Of a stretch of DNA of 64,000 nucleotides, positions 35,585-44,149 are shown in pieces (within the stretch, counting starts at the first letter, position 1; each line of letters begins with the position of its first letter). The notes beneath the pieces were generated by a model. The model did no database searches and was not told the DNA's origin. It was given only the letters and a program-made list of their open reading frames with translations. A program made the position numbers and the translations under genes. Origin of the DNA: JAWXCF01 sp034440515 (GTDB taxonomy: Bacteria; Bacteroidota; Bacteroidia; CAILMK01); NCBI GenBank assembly GCA_034440515.1, contig JAWXCF010000049.1:25851-89850 (forward strand), in the 5' to 3' direction.

Positions 35585-36589
35585 ATGATAGAGCCAACAA
35601 AATCTAAAAAAAATGACGATGAAATACTCGAATTTGAAAGTAATGACAGAAATAAAGTACCAAATAAACAAGATGACCTTGGTCTAGGAACTAAAATAGT
35701 TGAAAAAGATGCCCGTTGGGTTAATCCTGATGGTACATTTAATGTAAAGCGTGAAGGAATACCTTGGTACCATAAACGAGGGGTTTATCATTACACCCAA
35801 GAACTTTCCTGGCCTAAATTTATAGGAATGATTCTGCTTGCTTATTTAGGCATTAATCTCGTTTTTACAATTTTGTATTTGTTAATAGGTACACATCAAA
35901 TAAATGGAATGGGACAAGGTGAATTGGGGAAATTTTGGGAGGCATTCTTCTTTAGTGTTCAAACCTTTACCACAGTAGGTTATGGTGGGCTAAGTCCAAA
36001 TGGTTTTGCTGCACATATAGTTGCTTCAATAGAAAGTATGTCCGGTTGGATGGGTTTTGCCATTGCTGGTGCCTTAATGTTTGGTAGATTTAGCAGACCT
36101 AGAGTGAAAATACTTTACAGTCACAATATTATAATTGCACCTTATGCAGATGGTAAAGGTCTAATGTTTAGAATGGTAAATAAATTAGATAACCAGTTAA
36201 TTGAGGTAAATGTGTCTGTAATAATGAGTATAAACGGAACAGAATCTCAAGCAGGTAAAAGACAATTTTATCAATTAAAACTTGAGCGTAGTAAAGTAGA
36301 TTTTTTTCCGACTAGTTGGACGGTAGTTCATCCTATAAATGATGAAAGCCCAATGAAAAACCTAAGCATCGAGGATTTAGATAATAGAAAAACAGAATAC
36401 TTACTTCTTATCAAGGCTTGGGATGAAAGCTTTAATCAAACTGTTTATACTAAGCACTCTTATGTAAGCGAAGAATTGGTAAACGGAGCGAAATTTAAAT
36501 CGATGACAGATATGGACGGTCGAAGTGAAGTTGTTCTTCATTTAGATAAAATAAATGATATAGAATTATTATTAAACAGCGAGTTTTAA
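35585..36589 (+). CDS. inward-rectifier (KirBac-type) potassium channel
   Basis: 334 residues. An N-terminal cytoplasmic stretch of about 75 residues is followed by two membrane helices (about 80-105 and 150-172) that flank the pore loop with the K+ selectivity filter TVGYG at 130-134. The C-terminal 160 residues form the beta-rich cytoplasmic Kir domain (RPRVKILYSHNIII, DNQLIEVNVSV, FFPTSWTVVHPI). Bacterial homologues are tetrameric K+ channels of the inner membrane. It sits between the M49 terminator and a FAD enzyme gene, with no linked regulator. Confidence 0.93.
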   Translation: MIEPTKSKKNDDEILEFESNDRNKVPNKQDDLGLGTKIVEKDARWVNPDGTFNVKREGIPWYHKRGVYHYTQELSWPKFIGMILLAYLGINLVFTILYLLIGTHQINGMGQGELGKFWEAFFFSVQTFTTVGYGGLSPNGFAAHIVASIESMSGWMGFAIAGALMFGRFSRPRVKILYSHNIIIAPYADGKGLMFRMVNKLDNQLIEVNVSVIMSINGTESQAGKRQFYQLKLERSKVDFFPTSWTVVHPINDESPMKNLSIEDLDNRKTEYLLLIKAWDESFNQTVYTKHSYVSEELVNGAKFKSMTDMDGRSEVVLHLDKINDIELLLNSEF

Positions 36590-36630
36590 TTTTGAATGTT
36601 TAGTATTCAGCATAAATAGCTGACCTATGT

Positions 36631-38187
36631 ATGAAACAAGTAAGCATAAGAATTCCTGCAGAAATTGGTTTGCAATCTGAATTGTTAGATAAATATATTG
36701 CAAACAATTATTTTACAACCCAATACGAAATATTAAAAAGGTCTGTAGATGCGAGGGGCAAGATAATTCAGACTGAATTAATAATAAATCTCTATTTTAA
36801 AGAGCAGATACCCAGCTTAAATTTTGCTTATCCAATATCAGCATTGGCCCCACAAAAAAGAATAATTATAATAGGCTCAGGACCAGCTGGTTTATTTGCT
36901 GCACTGCATTGCATTAGTTTGGGAATTAAACCTATAATACTTGAGCGTGGAAACAACGTACAGGGTAGGCGAAGAGATTTAGCAAATATTAATAGGTTTA
37001 ATATTGTAAATCCAGATAGTAACTATTGTTTCGGTGAGGGGGGTGCTGGAACTTATTCTGACGGCAAGCTATACACCCGAAGCACAAAACGTGGTGATGT
37101 AGAAAGCATTTTGCGCATATTGGTAGAGCACGGTGCCACGCCAGAGATATTATTTGATGCTCACCCACATATAGGTACCAATAAACTACCTAAAGTAGTT
37201 GAGTCCATACGCAATAAAATATTGCAATCTGGCGGAGAAATTCATTTTAATACTTTAGTAACTGGCTTAATCCTTAAAGGTGTTACTCTAAAGGGGGTAA
37301 TTACAACAGCAGATGAATATCAAGGAGATGCCGTCATAATGGCAACTGGTCACTCAGCCAGAGATATATATGAAATTTTAAACAAAGCTGATGTCGAAAT
37401 TCAAGCCAAGCCCTTTGCTATGGGAGTGCGTGTTGAACATCCACAACAGCTAATAGACGATAATTTATATAGATTGCGTGGGCATAGCAGACCAGATTAT
37501 TTACCTGCTGCTGCATACAAATTAGTAACCCAAACCCATCATAACAATCAAGCAAGAGGGGTATATAGTTTTTGTATGTGTCCCGGGGGGTTTATAGTAG
37601 CTGCCGCAACCCAACAAAATGAACTGGTGGTAAATGGTATGTCACCATCTAGAAGAGATAGTAAATATGCCAACAGTGGCTATGTAGTAGCTATTGAACC
37701 AACAGATTGGGAGCATCATACTGCTGAATACGGCGTATTTGCTGGACTAAAACTTCAGTCAGAGTTTGAGCAAACAATGTGGAGAAGCAGTGGCGAAACT
37801 CAAACTGCATCTGCTCAAAAAATTGGAGACTTTATTCATTGTAAACTAAGTGAATCTTTACCATCTACCAGTTACATACCGGGAATAGTTTCTAGAAATT
37901 TTAATGAAATACTTCCTGCTGGAATGGCCGATAGATTTAAGGCTGGTTTCAAAGAATTTGGTAAAAAAATAGATGGTTTTGATAGCAATCAAGGAATTAT
38001 GGTAGGCGCAGAAAGTAGAACCTCATCTCCTATTAGAATTCCAAGACAAAATGATACTTTTGAACACATTAGAATTCAACGATTATATCCCTGTGGCGAA
38101 GGTGCAGGCTATGCAGGTGGCATAGTAAGCGCAGCTATAGACGGTGTAAATTGCGCAGAGAAAGCAGTATTTAAATACTGCATTTAA
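36631..38187 (+). CDS. FAD-dependent oxidoreductase (COG2509-like)
   Basis: 518 residues. An N-terminal 80-residue domain precedes the dinucleotide-binding motif IIIIGSGPAGLFAALHC (from about 87), followed by ILERGNNVQGRRRD and FGEGGAGTYSDGKLYTR. The C-terminal FAD segment is CGEGAGYAGGIVSAAIDG. Homologues are annotated as uncharacterised FAD-dependent dehydrogenases and the substrate is unknown. No signal peptide. It lies 41 bases after the Kir gene and 31 bases before the FKBP gene on the same strand. Confidence 0.9.
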   Translation: MKQVSIRIPAEIGLQSELLDKYIANNYFTTQYEILKRSVDARGKIIQTELIINLYFKEQIPSLNFAYPISALAPQKRIIIIGSGPAGLFAALHCISLGIKPIILERGNNVQGRRRDLANINRFNIVNPDSNYCFGEGGAGTYSDGKLYTRSTKRGDVESILRILVEHGATPEILFDAHPHIGTNKLPKVVESIRNKILQSGGEIHFNTLVTGLILKGVTLKGVITTADEYQGDAVIMATGHSARDIYEILNKADVEIQAKPFAMGVRVEHPQQLIDDNLYRLRGHSRPDYLPAAAYKLVTQTHHNNQARGVYSFCMCPGGFIVAAATQQNELVVNGMSPSRRDSKYANSGYVVAIEPTDWEHHTAEYGVFAGLKLQSEFEQTMWRSSGETQTASAQKIGDFIHCKLSESLPSTSYIPGIVSRNFNEILPAGMADRFKAGFKEFGKKIDGFDSNQGIMVGAESRTSSPIRIPRQNDTFEHIRIQRLYPCGEGAGYAGGIVSAAIDGVNCAEKAVFKYCI

Positions 38188-38218
38188 ATAATTAGCATTA
38201 TAGTAACTTAAATAAATT

Positions 38219-38713
38219 ATGGAAAAAGTAACCCAAGACTGTGTTGTATCTATCAGCTATACCTTAATGGATGATAATGGGAACATTTTAGACCAATCAC
38301 CAGAAGGTGAACCACTTGAATACATACAAGGATATGAAAACATTATTCCTGCTTTAGAAAATGAATTAAATAATCTATCAGTAGGAGATGAAAGAAATGT
38401 AAGAATAGAAAGCGAAGAAGCTTATGGTCCAATAGTTCAGGAAATGATAATGAAAGTTGATAAAACTAATTTTCCTGCTGATGCTGAATTTGAAGTAGGC
38501 GCTGAATTTGAGGCTAATTCTGAAGAAGGTGAAATGATATTTAGAATTATACAGGTAGAAGGCGAAGAAATTACTGTTGATGGTAATCATCCTTTAGCTG
38601 GTGTTGACTTAAATTTTCAAGTGAAAATAGAAGGAATTAGAGCTGCAACTGCAGAGGAAAAAGAACACGGGCACGTACACGGTATTGGTCACGACCACGA
38701 AGACGAAAACTAA
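38219..38713 (+). CDS. slyD: SlyD-like FKBP-type peptidyl-prolyl isomerase
   Basis: 164 residues. The FKBP domain (SISYTLMDDNGNILDQ, LEYIQGYENIIPALE, GDERNVRIESEEAYG) is interrupted by an IF-type chaperone insert (about 75-125) as in SlyD. A short His- and acid-rich tail (HGHVHGIGHDHEDEN) may bind nickel or other metals, again as in SlyD. Folding helper in the cytosol, possibly linked to metal centre assembly. It ends 23 bases before a terminator. Confidence 0.92.
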   Translation: MEKVTQDCVVSISYTLMDDNGNILDQSPEGEPLEYIQGYENIIPALENELNNLSVGDERNVRIESEEAYGPIVQEMIMKVDKTNFPADAEFEVGAEFEANSEEGEMIFRIIQVEGEEITVDGNHPLAGVDLNFQVKIEGIRAATAEEKEHGHVHGIGHDHEDEN

Positions 38714-38736
38714 GATTAACACTCTTAATACTTAAT

Positions 38737-38770
38737 AAAAAGCCTAATAGAAATATCTATTGGGCTTTTT
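38737..38770. terminator. terminator after slyD
   Basis: AAAAAGCC and GGCTTTTT pair over 8 bp and continue inward with a T-G pair and AATAG/CTATT around the loop AAATAT. The T run is part of the stem. Confidence 0.85.
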
Positions 38771-38857
38771 ATTTGATGATATCAATGGTGATAAATTAAA
38801 AGCGAAGTTTTTCTTTCTTTTTTAATTATTTTATTCTGCTTAGCTACAGGCTAACAG

Positions 38858-38865
38858 TACCTTTG
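38858..38865 (+). promoter_or_regulatory. ettA promoter, -7 element TACCTTTG
   Basis: Perfect TAnnTTTG, 42 bases before the ettA ATG, downstream of the slyD terminator. Confidence 0.6.
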
Positions 38866-38907
38866 CAAATTATTATTTGAAGTAATTCAAAGGTTATAGA
38901 TATTTAA

Positions 38908-40590
38908 ATGAGTGATAATAAAGTAATATTTTCAATGGTGAATGTCAGCAAGACATATCCACCTCAAAAACAAGTCTTAAAAAATATATACCTATCTTTT
39001 TTCTATGGAGCTAAGATTGGAATTATAGGGTTAAACGGTTCAGGTAAATCTACCCTACTCAAAATCATAGCTGGCGTCGAAAAATCGTTTCAAGGTGATG
39101 TAGTTTTTTCGCCTGGTTATACTGTTGGTTACCTTGAGCAAGAACCAAAACTAGATGATACTAAAACGGTAAAAGAGATAGTTCAAGAGGGCGTACAGGA
39201 CGTGATGGACATACTAAATGAGTATGAAGAGGTCAATAATAAGTTTGGAGAAGATGAGTATCTGAACAATCCAGATAAAATGGACAAACTAATGGAGCGT
39301 CAGGGCCAGTTAATAGATCAAATAGAGGCAGCTGGTGCTTGGGATATAGATGTGAAGCTAGAGCGTGCTATGGATGCGCTGAGAACACCTGATGGTGACG
39401 CGTTGATAAAGAATTTAAGTGGAGGTGAAAAAAGACGTGTAGCATTATGCAGATTATTACTAAAACAACCCGATGTATTATTGCTAGATGAGCCTACTAA
39501 CCACTTAGATGCAGAATCTATTGATTGGTTAGAGCAGTTTCTACAACAATATGCAGGCACTGTAATCGCAATAACGCACGATAGATATTTCTTAGATAAT
39601 GTAGCTAAATGGATATTAGAGTTAGATAGAGGTGAGGGAATTCCATTTGAGGGGAATTACAGCAGTTGGTTAGACCAAAAAAGTAAAAGATTAGCAAACG
39701 AAGAAAAGTCTGAAAGTAAAAGGCTGAAAACACTTCAACGCGAGTTAGAATGGGTACGAATGGCACCAAAGGCGAGGCACGCAAAAAGTAAGGCAAGATT
39801 AGGCGCTTACGATAAAATGATGAATGAAGATTCTAAGCAAAAAGAAGAAAAACTAGAGATATTTATACCAAATGGCCCAAGGTTGGGTAATAAAGTTATA
39901 GAAGTTGAAGGCTTAACTAAATCATTTGGAGACAAAATATTGCTTGAAGATTTAACATTTAGCCTGCCACCTGCCGGTATAGTTGGGATTATAGGGCCAA
40001 ATGGAGCAGGTAAGACAACAATGTTTAGAATGATAATGGGTGAAGAACAACCAGATCAAGGTAAAATTACCATTGGTGATACCGTTGTAATGTCTTACGT
40101 TGACCAAACCCACAAAGAAATAGACCCAGAAAAATCAGTATGGGAAGTAATAAGTGGTGGAAATGAAATTATCATATTAGGTAAAAGTTCTATTAACAGC
40201 AGAGCTTACGTAAGTAAGTTTAACTTTAGTGGTGCAGACCAACAGAAAAAAGTTGGTGTATTGTCTGGTGGTGAGCGAAATAGGTTACACTTAGCAATGA
40301 CTCTAAAGCAAGAGGCTAATGTATTGTTGCTAGATGAACCTACAAATGATATTGACGTAAATACACTAAGAGCGCTAGAAGAAGCCCTAGAAAACTTTGC
40401 AGGATGTGCAGTAATTATAACGCACGATAGATGGTTTCTTGACAGGGTTGCAACACACATTTTATCTTATGAGGGTGACAGCCAATGGTACTGGTATGAA
40501 GGTACCTATTCTGAATATGAAGAAGCTAAGAAAAAGCGTTTAGGTGATATAGAACCAAAGCGTCCAAGATTTAAGAAGCTTGTAGTTTAA
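38908..40590 (+). CDS. ettA: energy-dependent translational throttle protein EttA (ABC-F)
   Basis: 560 residues, near the 555 of E. coli EttA. It starts with the EttA-like VNVSKTYPPQKQVLKNI. ABC domain 1 has GLNGSGKSTLL, LSGGEKRR and LLLDEPTNHLDA; domain 2 has GPNGAGKTTMF, LSGGERNR and LLLDEPTNDIDV. The linker has RQLAWVRM-like residues (RELEWVRMAPKARHAKSKAR) of the P-site tRNA interaction motif. EttA binds the ribosomal E site and gates the first elongation step according to the ATP/ADP ratio. A single gene with its own promoter. Confidence 0.95.
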   Translation: MSDNKVIFSMVNVSKTYPPQKQVLKNIYLSFFYGAKIGIIGLNGSGKSTLLKIIAGVEKSFQGDVVFSPGYTVGYLEQEPKLDDTKTVKEIVQEGVQDVMDILNEYEEVNNKFGEDEYLNNPDKMDKLMERQGQLIDQIEAAGAWDIDVKLERAMDALRTPDGDALIKNLSGGEKRRVALCRLLLKQPDVLLLDEPTNHLDAESIDWLEQFLQQYAGTVIAITHDRYFLDNVAKWILELDRGEGIPFEGNYSSWLDQKSKRLANEEKSESKRLKTLQRELEWVRMAPKARHAKSKARLGAYDKMMNEDSKQKEEKLEIFIPNGPRLGNKVIEVEGLTKSFGDKILLEDLTFSLPPAGIVGIIGPNGAGKTTMFRMIMGEEQPDQGKITIGDTVVMSYVDQTHKEIDPEKSVWEVISGGNEIIILGKSSINSRAYVSKFNFSGADQQKKVGVLSGGERNRLHLAMTLKQEANVLLLDEPTNDIDVNTLRALEEALENFAGCAVIITHDRWFLDRVATHILSYEGDSQWYWYEGTYSEYEEAKKKRLGDIEPKRPRFKKLVV

Positions 40591-41568
40591 TTAAACTAGT
40601 AGATTACATCCTCTAATATCAGAGTTGTCAAATCTGCCCAAAACATTTATGGTAGAATCAGGTAATACCCTACCTAAATCTTGAGTCGCGATGAAGCTGA
40701 TGGAATTTACATTAGCCAGATCAATTATATTTATGCCCCCTGTTTCGCCTGTTTCCAACAGATGCAGGGGGTCATTTATATCTCTAATTAATATTTGCAT
40801 CCAATTCGGGCATTTAAAGCCTTTACCAGTATAGTAAGCCTGACTTAATAGTTCTGTCATACCGTATTCACTGATAATTTGGGCTAAGGGATATGCAGAT
40901 TGCAGAATATGGTGTAGTTCCTCTCTAATTATTTCTTTTCCACGCCCTTTCATTCCTCCAGTTTCCATAATTATTGTATTGGCAAGTGGAGAATTATACA
41001 CTTTAACCAAGTTTAATAAAGCATAGCTAACTCCAGTCAAAAAGACTTTTTGATTTTCAGATTCATAATAGCTTAATCTCTTAATTAGTAGTTTAATATC
41101 ATTGAGATAAAAGCTAGAATCTGCATTCCCAGATATATGGTTTAGATAATTCATCATATAAACTAATGAAGAATTAGCCTGACTGAGATAGTTAGGTAAT
41201 AAAGATAAAAATATGAATTGATCTACAGGTCCAAAGCTTTGCTGGAAGTTGGTTATTATCGATGATTCATAAATATTCAAATCTGTTACATAATGCTTAC
41301 TTAACTGTTGGCCAGTTGTCCCACTACTTTGAAAATATTTGGTATCCGAGTCTATTTGACCAGCTATTTTGTGCGTTTTAAAAAATTCTATTGGTAGAAA
41401 AGGAATTTCTCTGTATGAATTAATATTAACTGGATGCTTACCTAATAGATTACAATATTTCTTATATATGTCAATTTTATTGTATTGAAATGCAAAGATT
41501 TGTAAACATAAGTCTTCAAAATCGTGCTGATTATTTATCTTAAATATTCCATCTATAGAAAAATGCAT
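40591..41568 (-). CDS. LuxE/PaaK-like acyl-activating protein
   Basis: 325 residues. The adenylate-forming signature FQSSGTTG (near residue 83) and SEYGMTELLSQAYY (near 240) mark the LuxE/PaaK-type acyl-protein synthetase group. It is shorter than full acyl-CoA ligases and lacks their mobile C-terminal domain. Bacteroidota have such orphan genes with no proven role; a fatty-acyl or phenylacetate-like substrate is only a guess. No luxCDAB gene nearby. The divergent neighbour is pyrF, with both promoters within 54 bases. Confidence 0.8.
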   Translation of the reverse strand: MHFSIDGIFKINNQHDFEDLCLQIFAFQYNKIDIYKKYCNLLGKHPVNINSYREIPFLPIEFFKTHKIAGQIDSDTKYFQSSGTTGQQLSKHYVTDLNIYESSIITNFQQSFGPVDQFIFLSLLPNYLSQANSSLVYMMNYLNHISGNADSSFYLNDIKLLIKRLSYYESENQKVFLTGVSYALLNLVKVYNSPLANTIIMETGGMKGRGKEIIREELHHILQSAYPLAQIISEYGMTELLSQAYYTGKGFKCPNWMQILIRDINDPLHLLETGETGGINIIDLANVNSISFIATQDLGRVLPDSTINVLGRFDNSDIRGCNLLV

Positions 41569-41575
41569 TGCCCTG

Positions 41576-41583
41576 CAAAATTA
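41576..41583 (-). promoter_or_regulatory. promoter of the LuxE-like gene, -7 element TAATTTTG
   Basis: Perfect TAnnTTTG on the minus strand, only 7 bases before the ATG. Predicts a leaderless or nearly leaderless mRNA. Confidence 0.65.
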
Positions 41584-41610
41584 CACAGTAGTTTAAAGCC
41601 ATATAACAGA

Positions 41611-41618
41611 TATTTTTG
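41611..41618 (+). promoter_or_regulatory. pyrF promoter, -7 element TATTTTTG
   Basis: Perfect TAnnTTTG with just CAAA between it and the pyrF ATG at 41623. Predicts a leaderless mRNA and rules out any upstream start. Confidence 0.65.
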
Positions 41619-41622
41619 CAAA

Positions 41623-42429
41623 ATGAAAAAAGCTGAATTGATTAATCAAATAGTTACCAAAAAATCGTTGCTGACTATTGGATTAGATACAGACCTAAAC
41701 AAATTACCAATTGGTATAGAAAAGTCCTGGAAAGGCGTGGTTGAATTTAACAAACGAATTATTGAAACTACTGAACCCTACGCAGTTGCCTATAAAATAA
41801 ATACAGCATTTTACGAGTGGGGCGGAGTTGCGGGCTGGGATGCCTTGGAGAAAACCCTTCAGCTATTACCGAGCAATGTGTTAAAAATAGCAGATGCTAA
41901 ACGAGGTGATATAGGTAACACTAGTGATATGTATGCAAAAACTTTTTTTGAGACTTTTGACTTTGATGCTGTGACAGTTGCGCCATATATGGGGTATGAC
42001 AGCATTAAACCATTTACAGATTATACTGACAAATGGACCATAGTGTTAGGCCTAACTAGTAATGCAGGTGCTTATGATTATCAAAAGCTAAAAACAGAGG
42101 ATGGTAAATATTTATTTGAGACTGTAATAGAGAAAGCAGCTAAACTAGGTACTGAGAATAATATGATGTTTGTTGTAGGTGCTACACAGTCAGATTACCT
42201 TCAAATAGTAAGAGAGATAATACCCAATCATTTTCTATTGGTACCAGGTATTGGCTCTCAGGGGGGTGATTTGCAAGCTTTACTAGCTACTGGGTTAAAC
42301 CAAGACTATGGCCTGTTAATAAATAGCAGCCGACAAATATTGTACGCTAGTATCGATGAAAACTTTGCAGAAACAGCAATGGATGAGGCCAAGAAAGTAC
42401 AAGAACAGATGGCTAAACTTCTGATCTAA
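41623..42429 (+). CDS. pyrF: orotidine 5'-phosphate decarboxylase, type 2
   Basis: Last step of UMP synthesis, decarboxylation of OMP. 268 residues, the size of the type 2 (longer) enzyme. The catalytic Lys/Asp motif is DAKRGDIGNTSDMYA, followed by DAVTVAPYMGYDS, and the phosphate-binding VPGIGSQGGD near the C-terminus. The open frame reaches back to an ATG at 41524, inside the divergent LuxE-like gene, but the promoter position sets the start at 41623. It ends overlapping the radC stop by 4 bases (convergent). Confidence 0.95.
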   Translation: MKKAELINQIVTKKSLLTIGLDTDLNKLPIGIEKSWKGVVEFNKRIIETTEPYAVAYKINTAFYEWGGVAGWDALEKTLQLLPSNVLKIADAKRGDIGNTSDMYAKTFFETFDFDAVTVAPYMGYDSIKPFTDYTDKWTIVLGLTSNAGAYDYQKLKTEDGKYLFETVIEKAAKLGTENNMMFVVGATQSDYLQIVREIIPNHFLLVPGIGSQGGDLQALLATGLNQDYGLLINSSRQILYASIDENFAETAMDEAKKVQEQMAKLLI

Positions 42430-43187
42430 TAAATATTGTGATCTTTAAAACTATAGTAGCCTGAGTTTGAAAATATCAAATGATCTAGCAAATTACAGTC
42501 TATCATTTTGCACACTTCATTTATTCTATGAGTAACGTCTATGTCAACCTGACTAGGTTTAAGTGATCCACTTGGATGATTGTGGCAAATAATTAAGCCA
42601 CTGGCTTGATAATCACCAACATTTCTAATTATCATTTTTAAGTCAATGCTAAGTGAAGTCGTTGTACCCTTATGCAGTTGAATTGCCTTTATGATTTGAT
42701 TAGCCCTATTAAGAAGTATAATGTGAAACTCCTCGTGCAACAAGTCTAAAAACTGATATGAATAGTACTCAAAAACCGATAAACTGGAGGTAATTGCTGG
42801 CTTACTCTCGTTCAGTTTAGCATCTTTATGAACAGGATATTGCGGTAGATTTTCAGTTTGAAGATTAAAATCGCCTTTACGTCTCTTACTTAGTTCTAAG
42901 GCTGCAGCTATAAATGTTGCTTTGGCCTTGCCAATTCCATTTATTTCTTTCATTTGCCTAGGGGTAAGCATATGAAGCTTATCTAATTCTCCCCCTACCA
43001 ATCCAAGTAGTTCTTGGGCTAGATCAATTGCAGATTTCTTCTTTGTACCTGTATTAATTAGTATTGCTAATAATTCCGCATTAGATAATGCAGAGGCACC
43101 TAAGGTTTCTAATTTCTCACGTGGACGATCAGATTCTTCCCGTTTGTTTATGGGAATATACAGTGGTTCAGGATTTTCAATATTCAT
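42426..43187 (-). CDS. radC: RadC family JAB-domain protein
   Basis: 253 residues: an N-terminal helix-hairpin-helix part (LLGLVGGELDKL through INGIGKAKATFIAAALEL) and a C-terminal JAB/MPN domain with the metal motif HNHPSGSLKPSQVD. Despite its name, a direct repair role is unproven; the fold is that of a metallopeptidase/nuclease-like MPN domain. Starts at the ATG at 43187, 49 bases after the rpsT stop on the same strand. Confidence 0.93.
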   Translation of the reverse strand: MNIENPEPLYIPINKREESDRPREKLETLGASALSNAELLAILINTGTKKKSAIDLAQELLGLVGGELDKLHMLTPRQMKEINGIGKAKATFIAAALELSKRRKGDFNLQTENLPQYPVHKDAKLNESKPAITSSLSVFEYYSYQFLDLLHEEFHIILLNRANQIIKAIQLHKGTTTSLSIDLKMIIRNVGDYQASGLIICHNHPSGSLKPSQVDIDVTHRINEVCKMIDCNLLDHLIFSNSGYYSFKDHNIY

Positions 43188-43236
43188 ATTAGCTTATTTA
43201 ATATCCAAATATTTACGGGATATTATTTAACCAATA

Positions 43237-43494
43237 CTACTTACTTAATTGATTAACAAATTTAGCCAGTCTTGATTTTTTGTTAGACGCGTTGTTTTTG
43301 TGAATCAAACCACGTTTCGCCAATTTGTCTAATGCTGAGATAACATCAATATATAATTTTTGAGCTTCAGCTACATCTTTTGTAGCACGTAGTTTACGTA
43401 CCATATTACGAGTTGTTTTAGCTTGATATCTATTTCTTAATCTACGCGTCTCAATTTGACGTATTCTCTTGATCGCTGATTTATGGTGAGCCAT
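43237..43494 (-). CDS. rpsT: 30S ribosomal protein S20
   Basis: 85 residues, very basic. It begins [18 protein letters not shown] and ends with [20 protein letters not shown], both diagnostic of S20. It binds 16S rRNA early in small-subunit assembly. A perfect -7 element lies 27 bases upstream, leaving a leader of about 20 bases. Confidence 0.97.
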   Translation of the reverse strand: MAHHKSAIKRIRQIETRRLRNRYQAKTTRNMVRKLRATKDVAEAQKLYIDVISALDKLAKRGLIHKNNASNKKSRLAKFVNQLSK

Positions 43495-43521
43495 TATACT
43501 TTATATTCTATTTTAGAGGTG

Positions 43522-43529
43522 CAAAGTTA
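43522..43529 (-). promoter_or_regulatory. rpsT promoter, -7 element TAACTTTG
   Basis: Perfect TAnnTTTG on the minus strand, 27 bases before the rpsT ATG. Confidence 0.65.
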
Positions 43530-43544
43530 ATATAAAAATATTAT

Positions 43545-44072
43545 TTATTTTAACGATTTTAACTTTTCCTCCAGTAAAGATTCCTCTCCTTCTTTATAAC
43601 TGCTATGTTTATACACAATGTTACCGTCTTTATCTACAATTATGGTGTAGGGTACGTTGTCATAGTTTAGCATTCTTTTGCTATCACTATTTACGTCGGT
43701 CAATATAGTGAAGTCCCATTTTTTACCACGTGCATAGGGTGCTACTTTAGCTATGTTCCTTGAATCATCAATTGATACAGCTATCACCTCAACATTATAC
43801 TCTTTCTTCCAATCATCAATAATATCATTAATATTATCTAATTCTTTCTTACAAGGTGAGCACCAAGTTGCCCAAAACGAAATGATAACAGGTTTGCCTT
43901 TGCCAGTTAATTCCTTTAGGTCAACATCTTTACCATCTAAGTCTTTTAGTTTAACACTTGGAATGGCTTTACCCTCAGTTTCATCAGGAGTAATAGGAAT
44001 TAACGTAAATGCAGACAGACCTACTAATAAAACAACTAATCCAGCAAAGTATATGTGAAAGTATTTTTTCAT
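43545..44072 (-). CDS. TlpA-like membrane-anchored thioredoxin
   Basis: 175 residues. An N-terminal membrane anchor or signal (residues 8-25) is followed by a TlpA/ResA-type thioredoxin domain with the redox motif WCSPC, Cys 71 and 74, in FWATWCSPCKKEL, and cis-Pro in NVPYTIIVDKDG. It should act in the periplasm on disulfides of exported or heme proteins. It lies 77 bases after hpd, with a terminator-like hairpin between them, so it probably has separate transcription. Confidence 0.92.
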   Translation of the reverse strand: MKKYFHIYFAGLVVLLVGLSAFTLIPITPDETEGKAIPSVKLKDLDGKDVDLKELTGKGKPVIISFWATWCSPCKKELDNINDIIDDWKKEYNVEVIAVSIDDSRNIAKVAPYARGKKWDFTILTDVNSDSKRMLNYDNVPYTIIVDKDGNIVYKHSSYKEGEESLLEEKLKSLK

Positions 44073-44095
44073 ATTATTGTTTATTGAAATACAAA

Positions 44096-44121
44096 AGGTA
44101 CGCCAAATAATTAACGTACCT
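44096..44121 (-). terminator. terminator of the hmgA-hpd operon
   Basis: AGGTACG and CGTACCT form a 7-bp stem with a 12-base loop. On the minus strand the stem ends in CCTTTTGTATTT, a short U-rich tail, 29 bases after the hpd stop. Confidence 0.6.
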
Positions 44122-44149
44122 CTGTTTAAAATATTACTATTTATGGTGG

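Noticed and set aside
37585..37590. G6 tract in the FAD oxidoreductase gene as a second slippage site
   Set aside because: It encodes the conserved Gly pair of CPGGF and is no longer than several other G6 runs in the window.
40591..41568. Bioluminescence (lux) locus
   Set aside because: Only a LuxE/PaaK-like protein is present; no luciferase or reductase gene is nearby, and such orphans are common in Bacteroidota.
41524..41622. Upstream in-frame extension of pyrF with an ATG start
   Set aside because: It lies inside the divergent gene and across both promoters; the -7 element at 41611-41618 places the mRNA start at the ATG at 41623.
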